The notes: generated by a model from the sequence alone, not told the origin. A DNA stretch of 17,181 nucleotides from an uncultured Collinsella sp. (GCA_937950415.1 CALFDL010000323.1:1-17181); one strand, 5' to 3'; counted from the stretch's first letter, positions 1 through 8,130 are shown. Made by a program: numbers and translations.

Positions 1-3000
1 CCACGAGCCCGAGCCTTGTGGCGGCGCTTTCCGATCTTTCGGACGCGCGCATGGATGAGCTGGCGAGCATGCGCCGCAAACTTGCCGGTGCCGTTGATCC
101 CGACGCCCCCAAAGCGGCGTTGGAGCCCTCGTTGGTGCCGTACTACAATCCGCTGTTCGCTGGCCGCTTTAGCTGGGCGCTCGAGTTCCGCATTCGCTGT
201 GGATCGGTCTCCTACGTGGTCAAGGACATCGACGGCATGGCCGATGCCTACGTGCGCGGCGGCACGTTCTCCTATGGCAAGAAGCTCACGTTTGTCCATT
301 CACCTGAGGCCTTTGACGAAACATCGACAAAGCTGCTCAACCTTGTTGTGACGACAGTTGCCTATCTCGATGACATCACAAGCTCGCGTTCGGCGTCGTA
401 CGACTTTGCCCGCAGCGGTTTTGTTGCCGAGCGTCAGTTGCCGCTGTCCGAGCATAGCATCGTATATGTGCTGGACCTGCTGCGCGGCCAGACCATCTCC
501 TTTGAGCCCGCCTGGTCGCGGGGGATGACGACGCATCGCACCTACGACGTGGCGGTTGAGCTGTCTCCGCAAGGGGAGGACGAGGCATCCGCTAAGCGCC
601 CACCGCTGCTTGCCGCCAAAATCGCGCCGGCGGCTGGTGGTAGCTATGACCTGCGCCTGCCCGCCGATATGTACTGCTTTGCGTCGCGCGATGTCGCCTA
701 CTTGGTTGACACGCACCGCGCGCGCCGTACCGACGCTGCATTTGCTCAGCATGCCGCACCTTTTTTGTCGCGCTTGCTGCCGTGCCGCACGCCCGCCCAT
801 ATTGCCGCCGAGCAGGTGGGTGAGTTCTGCCGTATGGCGCTGCCCATTTTGCGCGACTACACCGACCTCACCGCGCCCGCCGCGCTCGATACCGTGGCAC
901 CCGAGCCGAGCTTTGCCATGGCAATCGGCGTCGACGATGGGCTCGTGACCTGCAAAATTACGGTTACCTACGGCGATTGGTCGGCGGATCTCTTTAGCCT
1001 GGGCGCTCCGGGCAGCCCCTTCGAAGAGCAACGTCCCGGCGTGCCGCCCCGCGACGAGGTGGCGGAGTTTCGCGTTATGGATACGGCGGCCCTGTACTTC
1101 GATTTCTACGAGGGCGGTCTGGCGTTTGAGGAGCGCGATGACGCCCGCTTGTTCTGCCTGCTGACCGAGGGCCTGTCCGCCCTGTCCGAACTGGGTGAGG
1201 TCATGCTCAGCGACCGTCTGCGCCAGATCTCGGTCCGCCCCGCGCCCAAGCTCTCGGTTCGTGCGCCCGTTAAGAGCAATCTGCTCGATGTCGAGCTGGG
1301 CGCGAGCGGGCTTTCGGCCGCGGACCTTGCCGTCTATCTCGATTCGTACAAGCGCCATCAAACGTTTGCGCGCCTTACGTCCGGCGACATCATTCGCCTG
1401 GACGAGGGGGTGCGCGCCGCGTTTGGCCTTGCCGAGGGCCTGGGTGTCGATGCCGTCGACCTGCTCGACGGCGTGTCGCTTCCCGCGTCGAGCACCCTGT
1501 TCGTCGACAGCATGCTCGCACGCACGCCGGCGCTCGAGGCCGATCGCGACGCTGCGTTCCGCCGTACCGTCGAGCGTCTGGACACGCTCGGCAAGATGGA
1601 CTTTACGGTGCCGGCATCGCTCAAGGCAACGATGCGCGGCTACCAGGTCGACGGATACCAGTGGCTCGGCTCGCTCGAACACCTGGGCCTTGGCGGCATC
1701 TTGGCCGACGACATGGGCCTGGGCAAAACGCTCCAGATGATTGCGCATATTCTGGCGCGCGTGGAGGCGGGGGACACCAAGCCCACGCTCGTGGTATGCC
1801 CGGCCTCACTCGTGTACAACTGGACTGCCGAGCTGGAGCGCTTTGCCCCGTCGCTCGATGTGTGCGCCATTGTGGGCGCCAAGGCGCAGCGTCGCGTGCA
1901 GATCGCCGGCGTGGCCGAGCATAGCGTGGTCGTGACGTCGTATGACCTTATGCGGCGCGATATCGACGAGTACGTCGAGCAGGATTTTGCCCGCGTGGTG
2001 CTCGATGAGGCACAGTACATTAAAAATCCGCTCACGCAGGTGGCGCGCGCCGCCAAGCGCCTGCCGGCCGGCGTGCGCTTTGCCCTGACGGGCACGCCCA
2101 TCGAAAACCGCCTGTCCGAGCTCTGGAGCATCTTCGACTTTTTGATGCCGGGCCTTTTGGGGACGCGCGAGTCGTTTGCCAAGCGCTTTGAGAGCCCCGT
2201 CGAGCATGCCGAGGGCGATAGCGCCGCTCGCCTGCAGGCGCTCGTGTCGCCGTTTGTGCTGCGTCGCGTTAAGGAAGACGTGGTGGCCGACCTGCCCGAA
2301 AAGATCGAAGACACGGTGATGGCACAGCTTACCGGCGAGCAACGCAAGCTCTACCTGGCCAACCAGGACCGCATCGCCCAACAGGTGCAGCACCGCGAGG
2401 CTGGGGAGTTTAAGAAGGACAAGCTCAAGGTGCTCGCCGAGCTCACCAAACTGCGCCAGATCTGCTGCGACCCGCGTCTACACTACGAGGATTACAAGGC
2501 GGGGAGCGCCAAGCTCGATACGTGTATGGAGCTCGTGCACGGCGCACTCGACGGCGGGCATCGCATCCTGTTGTTCAGCCAATTTACGGGTATGCTCGAT
2601 ATCATCGGTAAGCGCTTGGCCAAGGAGGACATCGCCTTCCTTAAGCTCACGGGCGCTTCGTCTAAGGAGAGCCGCGCCAAGATGGTCGCGCAGTTCCAAG
2701 CGGGCGAGGTTCCGGTCTTTTTGATTTCGCTCAAGGCGGGCGGCGTGGGCCTTAACCTGACGGCGGCCGACGTGGTCATCCACTACGACCCGTGGTGGAA
2801 CGTGGCAGCGCAGGACCAGGCGACCGACCGCGCGCACCGTATTGGCCAGCAACATACCGTGACCGTGTACAAGCTCATCGCCAAGGACACGATCGAGGAG
2901 CGCATTATGCAGATGCAGGAGTCCAAGCGCGACCTGGTCAACAGCGTGCTCGGCGGCGACGGCATCTCGTCGGCGCTGTTTACCCGCGAAGATGTTCTGG

Positions 3001-3026
3001 CGCTGCTGGGCGGCGACGGGCGCTAA
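1..3026 (+). CDS. SNF2-family DNA-dependent ATPase/helicase, 5' end outside window
   Basis: A Swi2/Snf2-type ATPase expected to translocate on duplex DNA and remodel protein-DNA complexes; the cellular target is unknown. Counting from the GTG at 18, residues about 30-430 look like the bacterial SNF2-associated region. The ATPase core follows: motif I DDMGLGKT near 564-571, motif II DEAQ at 663-666, motif III LTGTPIENR near 690, LLFSQF near 850, and motif VI with DRAHRIGQ at 937-944. All key ATPase residues are present, so it looks active. The frame stays open upstream of the GTG to base 3, and bacterial relatives often carry an N-terminal SWIM zinc finger that is not seen here. The gene therefore probably starts left of the window and the GTG is unlikely to be its true start. 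It ends with TAA at 3024-3026, 150 bases before the next gene. Confidence 0.93.
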   Translation, partial: TSPSLVAALSDLSDARMDELASMRRKLAGAVDPDAPKAALEPSLVPYYNPLFAGRFSWALEFRIRCGSVSYVVKDIDGMADAYVRGGTFSYGKKLTFVHSPEAFDETSTKLLNLVVTTVAYLDDITSSRSASYDFARSGFVAERQLPLSEHSIVYVLDLLRGQTISFEPAWSRGMTTHRTYDVAVELSPQGEDEASAKRPPLLAAKIAPAAGGSYDLRLPADMYCFASRDVAYLVDTHRARRTDAAFAQHAAPFLSRLLPCRTPAHIAAEQVGEFCRMALPILRDYTDLTAPAALDTVAPEPSFAMAIGVDDGLVTCKITVTYGDWSADLFSLGAPGSPFEEQRPGVPPRDEVAEFRVMDTAALYFDFYEGGLAFEERDDARLFCLLTEGLSALSELGEVMLSDRLRQISVRPAPKLSVRAPVKSNLLDVELGASGLSAADLAVYLDSYKRHQTFARLTSGDIIRLDEGVRAAFGLAEGLGVDAVDLLDGVSLPASSTLFVDSMLARTPALEADRDAAFRRTVERLDTLGKMDFTVPASLKATMRGYQVDGYQWLGSLEHLGLGGILADDMGLGKTLQMIAHILARVEAGDTKPTLVVCPASLVYNWTAELERFAPSLDVCAIVGAKAQRRVQIAGVAEHSVVVTSYDLMRRDIDEYVEQDFARVVLDEAQYIKNPLTQVARAAKRLPAGVRFALTGTPIENRLSELWSIFDFLMPGLLGTRESFAKRFESPVEHAEGDSAARLQALVSPFVLRRVKEDVVADLPEKIEDTVMAQLTGEQRKLYLANQDRIAQQVQHREAGEFKKDKLKVLAELTKLRQICCDPRLHYEDYKAGSAKLDTCMELVHGALDGGHRILLFSQFTGMLDIIGKRLAKEDIAFLKLTGASSKESRAKMVAQFQAGEVPVFLISLKAGGVGLNLTAADVVIHYDPWWNVAAQDQATDRAHRIGQQHTVTVYKLIAKDTIEERIMQMQESKRDLVNSVLGGDGISSALFTREDVLALLGGDGR

Positions 3027-3176
3027 CCCGCTCGGGTGGGGCCGCCAGGGCGGATAGCGCACGCTGCCCCATCGTCCCCGCCCGTTATGTGTTCATTTGC
3101 AATGCCGTGGATGGTTTGTCTGCCTTTGGGCATAAGAACCATCAAGAACATTGGCACGTCAGCAAAGGAGAACATC

Positions 3177-3539
3177 ATGGCGAAATTCTTTAAGGACCCC
3201 GACGGTAAGCTCATTGCCGCCCTTGGCGACGACGTTGCGACCCCTGCCGGTTGCACGGAGCTGACTGCAAACACTGAGGACGCGGCGCACGAGAAGCACG
3301 TGCCTGTTGTCGAGACCGAGCGCGACGGTCACGTGATTCGCGCACGCGTTGGCTCGGTCGAGCACCCCAGCCTGCCCGAGCACTATATTGAGTGGATCGC
3401 CCTTGAGGCCGAGGGCCGCTTAGAGGTTCATTACCTTGAGCCCGGCATGAAACCCGCGACGTTTTTCGCGGGCGGCTCCAAGACCGGTACCGTCTATGCC
3501 TACTGCAACCTGCACGGGCTGTGGTCCGCGACATTCTAG
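3177..3539 (+). CDS. Superoxide reductase (desulfoferrodoxin/neelaredoxin family)
   Basis: A 120-aa non-haem iron enzyme that reduces superoxide to hydrogen peroxide without making oxygen, the usual defence of anaerobes; cytoplasmic. The square-pyramidal Fe(His)4Cys site is complete: H41 in EKHVPV, H63 and H69 in HPSLPEHYIEWI, and C110 and H113 in CNLHGLW. K40, next to H41, matches the conserved catalytic lysine. The N-terminal 36 residues align with the desulforedoxin domain of desulfoferrodoxins but keep only one cysteine (C26), so the FeCys4 centre is absent, as in the Treponema-type enzymes. The ATG at 3177 was chosen because AAAGGAG lies at 3164-3170 and because the family N-terminus begins here; an upstream in-frame ATG at 3036 would add residues unlike the family. 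It appears monocistronic. The electron donor (rubredoxin in other species) is not encoded nearby. Confidence 0.93.
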   Translation: MAKFFKDPDGKLIAALGDDVATPAGCTELTANTEDAAHEKHVPVVETERDGHVIRARVGSVEHPSLPEHYIEWIALEAEGRLEVHYLEPGMKPATFFAGGSKTGTVYAYCNLHGLWSATF

Positions 3540-3585
3540 GAGCGCGCCCCCGCTCGGGGTATCATAGCTAGCATATGCACATGCG

Positions 3586-3617
3586 AGCGCCGGCTGCATT
3601 ATGCGGCCGGCGCTTTT
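3586..3617 (+). terminator. Intrinsic terminator after the superoxide reductase gene
   Basis: A hairpin with arms 3586-3594 and 3606-3614 (AGCGCCGGC / GCCGGCGCT), extendable inward to a three-base loop with one G-T pair, followed by TTTT at 3614-3617. It lies 47 bases after the superoxide reductase stop and 40 bases before the next start codon. Any promoter for the next gene must sit in that 40-base space or upstream, with the hairpin in its leader. Confidence 0.75.
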
Positions 3618-3656
3618 ACTACGATTTCGATGGTTTACGACGGAAAGGGCTGAGCC

Positions 3657-5642
3657 ATGAAGCTCGCGCTTGCACAGATCGATATGCGCCTGGGTGATAT
3701 TGAGGGCATTTGCGGCCGCATCGAGGACCAGGCTCGTCTGGCCCACGAGCGCGGAGCGCGCGTGCTGTGCGTTCCGGCTCCGCTCTTTATGGGCGCCATG
3801 CCCGGGGGCCTGGTGGGCACTGCCGACTTTGAGCACGACATGCTTGCCGGCTTGACTGGTGTCGCCGAGCGTATCCAGGAGCTTGACATGATCTGCATCG
3901 TGCCCGCGGCGGTTTCGTTTGAGGGCCAGCCGCTGCTCGACTACATGATGCTCAAGGACGGTCATGTGGTGCCGGCGCGTTCGAGCATTGCCTTGCAGCG
4001 TGGCGAGAACAACGACACGCGTTGGGTGCCGCCGGTGTTCGACGTGGACGGCGTGCGCATCGCCGTGATTTTTGACTTGGACCGCGAACTCGAGATGTTG
4101 CCGACCGGTGTTGACCTCATTGCGTATTTCCAATTCAACGCGTTTGACATGACCGACCGCGAGACTGCCGCCATTGCCGCCGTTCGCAGCGGCGCCTACC
4201 GCAAGATCGCATCCAAGCGCAGCGTGTGGTTTGCCTGCATGGCGCCGGTCGGTGCCTATGACGAGTCGGTGTATACCGGCGGTTCGTTTGTGCTCGACGA
4301 CTGCGGTCGCGTGGTGGCCCAGGCGCCGTGCTTTGAGGAGAGCCTGCTGGTTCAGGAGATTCAGCGCGGCGTGATGCTCGATGCCCTGGAAGATCACGAA
4401 CTGCCCGAGTTCCGTTCCGAGGAGTGGCTGTGGCAGGCGCTGGTGCTTGCCGTGCGCGACAACGCCCGAGCCCACGGTGCGTCGCGTGCTGTGGTGGCAC
4501 TCGAGGGCGACTTGCCGTCGTCTTTGCTGGCGGCGCTGGCCGTCGACGCTCTGGGCTCGCGTAATGTGATTGGCCTGGTGCTGGGGCGCAACCGTATCTT
4601 TACGCCGGCGCAGGAAGAGGCCGAGGCTGCCCGCTGTGCCGCCGTCCGCGCCATCGCCGAGCGTTTGCACATTCGCACCGTCGAGCGCGATGCACCGGAT
4701 GCGGCGCGTGTGCTCGATCGCGACGTGTCGGCGGGCGATGCCGAGCGTCTGCGCTCGCGCACGTTGGGCCTCATGCTGGAGGACACGGCGCTCGAGCTGG
4801 GTGCGATGGCGCTGAGCCCGCTGTCCAAAACCGAGTACGCGCTGGCGGCGCCGGCGCTTTGCGGCGGCTATCAGGGCGATTACGCGCCTTTTGGCGATGT
4901 GTACCTGTCGACGCTTGAGTTTGTGGCGCGCATGCGCAACCGCACGTCTGCCGTGGTGCCCCAAGAGCTCGTGACGCTCAACGCGGTGGAAGATTGCATG
5001 GAGCGCGTGCTGGCGCAAGCGCTCTCGACGCTTGACGGTCCGGTCGACATGCTCGACCGCGCGGCGCGGCTGCTCGGCGGGCTTGAGCCGGGTGAGGTCG
5101 ATGGCGCACTCGAGGCGCACATGGACCGCAATCGATCTTTCGACGACATCCCGATGGCCGCTGGCAAGCCTGAGGCCTGCTCGCTGCTGCTGATGCTCGT
5201 GCGTCAGGGCGAGGCCGCCCGCCGCATGCTGCCGACGGTGCCGATCGTCTCTGCCCGTTCGTTTGCCGAGCGCGCCTGGCCGTACATGCTTGCGTGGTCC
5301 GATCTGGGGCTCAACGGCAAGGAGCGCATGACGGTTGATTCGCTGGCGCGCGCCGAGGTGCGCCGTTTTGCTGACGAGGATACGAGCGAGCGCGTGCGAA
5401 ACGAGATGATGGGCGTGCTGGGCGAGCTACTGGGTATTTCGCCCGAACAAATGGAGGAGTTGCGCTCTGAAGACGGTCAGCGTCGTTTACACGAGGGAAT
5501 GAAAAAGTTCGAGGGCGAGGTTCAGGACGCCATCGATAAGATGATGGGCGGCCAGGGCGGACCGCAAGGTGGTCCTCAGGGTGGCCCGATGCCGCATCCG
5601 CCGGTGGATCCAAGGCAGTTCCCGTTCTTTAGCCAGAACTAA
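3657..5642 (+). CDS. NAD+ synthetase-like protein (nitrilase + NadE domains) with degenerate active sites
   Basis: A 661-aa protein with the order of glutamine-dependent NAD+ synthetases: an N-terminal carbon-nitrogen hydrolase domain (about 1-240, opening MKLALAQIDMRLGDIEG) and an NadE-like domain (about 260-520, with SSLLAALAVDALGSRNV and YAPFGDVY). The catalytic residues are replaced. The glutaminase Glu of FPEL is A41 in VPAP; the Lys region reads ARSS near 107-110; the nucleophile Cys region reads VIFDLD, with F139 at the Cys position. The ATP-pyrophosphatase loop SGGxDS reads EGDLPS at 283-288. The C-terminus adds a helical segment and a Gly/Pro/Gln repeat (GGPQ type, 631-644). The frame is intact with normal codon use, so it looks maintained, not decayed. 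It probably does not make NAD; a regulatory, scaffold or diverged catalytic role is possible. Start: ATG 3657 with GGAAAGGG at 3642-3649. Confidence 0.82.
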   Translation: MKLALAQIDMRLGDIEGICGRIEDQARLAHERGARVLCVPAPLFMGAMPGGLVGTADFEHDMLAGLTGVAERIQELDMICIVPAAVSFEGQPLLDYMMLKDGHVVPARSSIALQRGENNDTRWVPPVFDVDGVRIAVIFDLDRELEMLPTGVDLIAYFQFNAFDMTDRETAAIAAVRSGAYRKIASKRSVWFACMAPVGAYDESVYTGGSFVLDDCGRVVAQAPCFEESLLVQEIQRGVMLDALEDHELPEFRSEEWLWQALVLAVRDNARAHGASRAVVALEGDLPSSLLAALAVDALGSRNVIGLVLGRNRIFTPAQEEAEAARCAAVRAIAERLHIRTVERDAPDAARVLDRDVSAGDAERLRSRTLGLMLEDTALELGAMALSPLSKTEYALAAPALCGGYQGDYAPFGDVYLSTLEFVARMRNRTSAVVPQELVTLNAVEDCMERVLAQALSTLDGPVDMLDRAARLLGGLEPGEVDGALEAHMDRNRSFDDIPMAAGKPEACSLLLMLVRQGEAARRMLPTVPIVSARSFAERAWPYMLAWSDLGLNGKERMTVDSLARAEVRRFADEDTSERVRNEMMGVLGELLGISPEQMEELRSEDGQRRLHEGMKKFEGEVQDAIDKMMGGQGGPQGGPQGGPMPHPPVDPRQFPFFSQN

Positions 5643-5646
5643 AAAG

Positions 5647-5674
5647 GTTACGCGGTTTTGCCAAACCGCGTAAC
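5647..5674 (-). terminator. Perfect 12-bp hairpin with T-tract on the minus strand
   Basis: Arms 5647-5658 and 5663-5674 pair perfectly around a four-base loop. The bases just left of it (5641-5645) are AAAAA, so on the minus strand the hairpin is followed by CCTTTTT, the form of an intrinsic terminator. On the plus strand no T-run follows, so it would end the NadE-like transcript poorly, although it sits directly after that stop codon. It implies minus-strand transcription coming from the 5690-5850 region. Confidence 0.6.
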
Positions 5675-5687
5675 GAGTCGACGCTGC

Positions 5688-5785
5688 GCGCCCGCCAGAG
5701 CGGCAATCTGCCTTTCAATCGTCGGACATGACCGCCAGGTCAATGCCCTCCTCTTTCAAGGCACCTTGCTCGCTCTGGCGGGCGC
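5688..5785. repeat. Inverted repeat forming a long rod-like structure (possible small RNA or remnant)
   Basis: A perfect 15-bp inverted repeat (5688-5702 with 5771-5785) encloses 68 bases. The pairing continues inward: GCAA 5703-5706 with TTGC 5766-5769 after a one-base bulge, then 5709-5714 with 5758-5763, then an inner hairpin TGACC/GGTCA near 5729-5742. The whole folds as a rod of about 100 nt with an inner bubble. No recognised RNA family was identified. No target duplication was seen that would make it a miniature transposon. It fills most of the 279-base gap between the NadE-like gene and ruvC. Confidence 0.5.
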
Positions 5786-5821
5786 TCGCTTGCGTATGCT
5801 CAACCTACAATTCGATCTCGG

Positions 5822-5852
5822 CTGACTTATAGGGCTAGCGTTGTGTTATTCT
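5822..5852 (+). promoter_or_regulatory. Possible promoter for ruvCAB
   Basis: CTGACT at 5822-5827 and TATTCT at 5847-5852 resemble -35 and -10 boxes with 19-base spacing, about 70 bases before the ruvC start. Both matches are partial and the spacing is wide, so this is weak. Confidence 0.22.
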
Positions 5853-5907
5853 AGAACAGACGTTCGTGAATGATGCGCGGGGCCTTGCCTTGCGCTGTGC
5901 TTGTGGC

Positions 5908-5916
5908 GAGGGGAGG
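5908..5916 (+). promoter_or_regulatory. Ribosome binding site that fixes the ruvC TTG start
   Basis: GAGGGGAGG lies five bases before the TTG at 5922. An upstream in-frame TTG at 5901 lies before this site and would add seven residues not typical of RuvC, so 5922 is preferred. Confidence 0.7.
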
Positions 5917-5921
5917 TTGGC

Positions 5922-6443
5922 TTGGTTATTTTGGGTATCGACCCCGGTTTGGCTCATACGGGTTGGGGGATTATCGAGGAGCGGCGTGGCGAGGTTCGCT
6001 GCCGTGCCTATGGCTGCATCGAGACCAGCGCGGGTAGTCCGCTCGCGGTGCGCCTGTCGCATATCGCCCGCGACCTCAAGGGCGTCGTGGAGCGTTATCG
6101 ACCCGATACCGCTGCCATCGAGAGCATTTACTTTGGCGCCAACGTTCGCTCGGCCATCCCTACGGCGCATGCCCGCGGTGCCGCGCTCGTGGCGCTTTCG
6201 GAGTGCGCGCTCGAGATCGGCGAGTACACGCCTATGCAGATCAAGCAGGCTGTGGTGGGTACCGGCGCCGCGGACAAGCGGCAGGTCGCCTACATGGTGC
6301 GCACGCTCACGCAGCTCGACCACGACCCTCATCCCGACCATGCCGCCGATGCCCTGGCTTGCGCCATCTGCCACGTAAACCTCAGCCGCACCCGCGCCCT
6401 CACCGGTGGCGAGTTCTATCAACAGAGAGGAACCGGATACTGA
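5922..6443 (+). CDS. ruvC: RuvC, Holliday junction endonuclease
   Basis: A 173-aa resolvase that cuts four-way DNA junctions symmetrically as part of the RuvABC complex in recombinational repair. It begins at a TTG, giving the standard N-terminus MVILGIDPGLAHTGWG. Acidic catalytic residues are D7 and E67 (AAIESIYFG); the C-terminal pair is H140 and D143 in DHAADALA. The E. coli enzyme has Asp where H140 sits, whereas histidine is the known arrangement in Thermus RuvC, so the site should be functional. Length is normal for the family. The stop TGA at 6441-6443 overlaps the ruvA ATG by one base, indicating translational coupling. It is the first gene of a ruvC-ruvA-ruvB operon. Confidence 0.96.
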   Translation: MVILGIDPGLAHTGWGIIEERRGEVRCRAYGCIETSAGSPLAVRLSHIARDLKGVVERYRPDTAAIESIYFGANVRSAIPTAHARGAALVALSECALEIGEYTPMQIKQAVVGTGAADKRQVAYMVRTLTQLDHDPHPDHAADALACAICHVNLSRTRALTGGEFYQQRGTGY

Positions 6444-7063
6444 TGATTTCCCAGCTCCGCGGAACGCTTGTCGAGGCCACGATGAGCTCTGCTGTCGTCG
6501 ACGTGTCGGGCGTTGGCTTTGAACTCGGCATTTCTGGCGGCACTGCGGCCACGCTGCCTACGCCCGGCGGTGAGGTGCGCCTCTATACCCGTATGCAGGT
6601 GCGCGAGGACGCTATGACACTTTTCGGTTTTTCCTCTAAGGATGAGCGCACGATGTTCGACCGGCTTGTGTCCGTCTCGGGCGTTGGCCCGCGCTTGGCG
6701 CTCGCCGTGCTTTCCACCTATACCGTGGGACAGCTGTATTCCCTGGTGATGGCCGAGGACGACAAGGGCATGGCCAAGGTGCCCGGCGTGGGCAAAAAGA
6801 CAGCTCAGCGTCTGATCCTGGAGCTCAAGAGCACCTTTGCCAAGGACAAGGGCTTTGTGCCGGTCGACGTGATTCCCGGCCAGGTTGCGATGCTCGTGCC
6901 CGCCGCCGCTCCTTCGGCGATCGATGACGCCCGTGCGGCACTCCTTTCCATGGGCTTTAGCCCGCAGGAGACCGATGTCGCTCTGAGCGGGTATGATGGG
7001 CAGGATATGCGTGTCGAGGATTTGCTCGGCGCGGCGCTTAAGCGACTCGGAATGGATGCGTGA
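6443..7063 (+). CDS. ruvA: RuvA, Holliday junction-binding subunit of the RuvAB branch migration motor
   Basis: A 206-aa protein that forms tetramers holding the Holliday junction flat and recruits the RuvB motor. The N-terminal OB-fold domain opens MISQLRGTLVEA. Two helix-hairpin-helix motifs follow: VSVSGVGPRLALAVLS and KVPGVGKKTAQRLILELK, in the 70-130 region. After a flexible linker, the C-terminal three-helix domain (ARAALLSMGFSPQETDVAL) contacts RuvB. Length is normal. The ATG at 6443 was chosen because it begins the conserved N-terminus, has AGAGAGG at 6424-6430 upstream and overlaps the ruvC stop (TGATG). The TGA at 7061-7063 overlaps the ruvB ATG in the same way. Confidence 0.97.
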   Translation: MISQLRGTLVEATMSSAVVDVSGVGFELGISGGTAATLPTPGGEVRLYTRMQVREDAMTLFGFSSKDERTMFDRLVSVSGVGPRLALAVLSTYTVGQLYSLVMAEDDKGMAKVPGVGKKTAQRLILELKSTFAKDKGFVPVDVIPGQVAMLVPAAAPSAIDDARAALLSMGFSPQETDVALSGYDGQDMRVEDLLGAALKRLGMDA

Positions 7064-8130
7064 TGTGGGAAGCCGATGACTCTCAGGACCTGTGGACGAC
7101 GCCCGGCAACTCGCCGGCGGCATCCATGGCGCACGGCGAGCGCATGGTGGGCTCGGAGCTGACGGCCGAGGACCTCGATGTCGATCGCACTTTGCGCCCC
7201 CAGCGCCTGGACGATTACTGCGGCCAGGAGCATATCAAGCAGAGCCTGCGCGTGTTGATCGAAGCGGCGCAGAGCCGTGGCGAGACGCTCGACCACGTGA
7301 TCTTCTCGGGCCCTCCGGGTCTGGGCAAGACCACGCTGGCTACGGTTATCGCTAACGAGCTGGGCGCTCAGATCAAGACGACGAGCGGCCCCGCTATTGC
7401 GCGCACCGGCGACCTGGCGGCCATCCTTACTAACTTGCAGCCGGGTGATGTGCTGTTTATCGACGAGATCCACCGCCTCAACCGTTCGGTCGAGGAAGTC
7501 CTGTACCCCGCGATGGAGGACTTTGCCCTCGATATCGTGATTGGCAAGGGTCCGGCGGCGCGCTCGATTCGCCTGGATATCCCCAAGTTTACGCTGGTAG
7601 CAGCAACGACCCGCTCAGGCATGTTGACCGGCCCGTTGCGCGACCGCTTTGGCATTTCATATCGCCTGGATTACTACACGGTCGAGGAACTCGCGCAGAT
7701 TGTTACGCGCTCGGCGACTATCCTGGGCGTGACGATCGACCATTCCAGTGCACTCGAGATCGGCTCGCGTTCGCGCGGCACGCCACGTCTTGCCAACCGC
7801 CTGCTCAAGCGCGTGCGCGATTACGCACAGGTGCGCGGCAACGGCCCCATCGAGCTCGATATCTGTCGCCAGGCGCTCGAGTTCTTCGAGATCGATGAGC
7901 TCGGTCTGGACTGGATGGATATTCGCATTTTGGAGACGCTCGCTAAGACGTTCTCCGGTCGTGCCGTGGGACTTACGACCCTTGCCAGCGCGGTGGGCGA
8001 GGACCCGGGCACGCTCGAGGATGTCTATGAGCCGTATCTGCTGCAGTGCGGGTTGATGATTCGTACGCCGCAGGGCCGTCAGGCAACCCTTCGCACCTTT
8101 GAGCACCTGGGGATTGAACCTACCGTTTAG
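7063..8130 (+). CDS. ruvB: RuvB, AAA+ ATPase of the RuvAB branch migration motor
   Basis: A 355-aa hexameric ring ATPase that pumps duplex DNA through the RuvA-bound junction. Walker A is GPPGLGKT at 83-90 (K89), Walker B is LFIDEIHRLN with D134 and E135, sensor 1 is in AATTRSGML, and the arginine-finger region reads GPLRDRFG. The C-terminal winged-helix domain includes RTPQGRQATLRTFEHLG. Length is normal. The ATG at 7063 overlaps the ruvA stop (TGATG); a GTG one codon upstream at 7060 is an alternative. No strong ribosome binding site is visible, so initiation probably depends on coupling to ruvA. It is the last gene of the operon, 144 bases before fhs. Confidence 0.97.
   Translation: MWEADDSQDLWTTPGNSPAASMAHGERMVGSELTAEDLDVDRTLRPQRLDDYCGQEHIKQSLRVLIEAAQSRGETLDHVIFSGPPGLGKTTLATVIANELGAQIKTTSGPAIARTGDLAAILTNLQPGDVLFIDEIHRLNRSVEEVLYPAMEDFALDIVIGKGPAARSIRLDIPKFTLVAATTRSGMLTGPLRDRFGISYRLDYYTVEELAQIVTRSATILGVTIDHSSALEIGSRSRGTPRLANRLLKRVRDYAQVRGNGPIELDICRQALEFFEIDELGLDWMDIRILETLAKTFSGRAVGLTTLASAVGEDPGTLEDVYEPYLLQCGLMIRTPQGRQATLRTFEHLGIEPTV

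Noticed and set aside
300..1748. 482-codon open frame on the minus strand inside the SNF2 gene
   Set aside because: It is the antisense shadow of a GC-rich gene, full of Arg, His and Gln with no domain pattern, and the plus-strand protein has clear helicase motifs.
3420..5120. 566-codon minus-strand frame opposite the NadE-like gene
   Set aside because: Composition (His/Arg/Gln-rich) and lack of motifs mark it as a shadow frame; the plus strand shows family-like sequence.
5688..5785. Miniature transposable element
   Set aside because: The 15-bp inverted repeat is suggestive, but there is no target duplication and the interior continues to pair, which fits a structured RNA better.
5688..5785. 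6S RNA
   Set aside because: Rod shape and possible 180-nt transcript were considered, but I could not match the central bubble or conserved bases with confidence.
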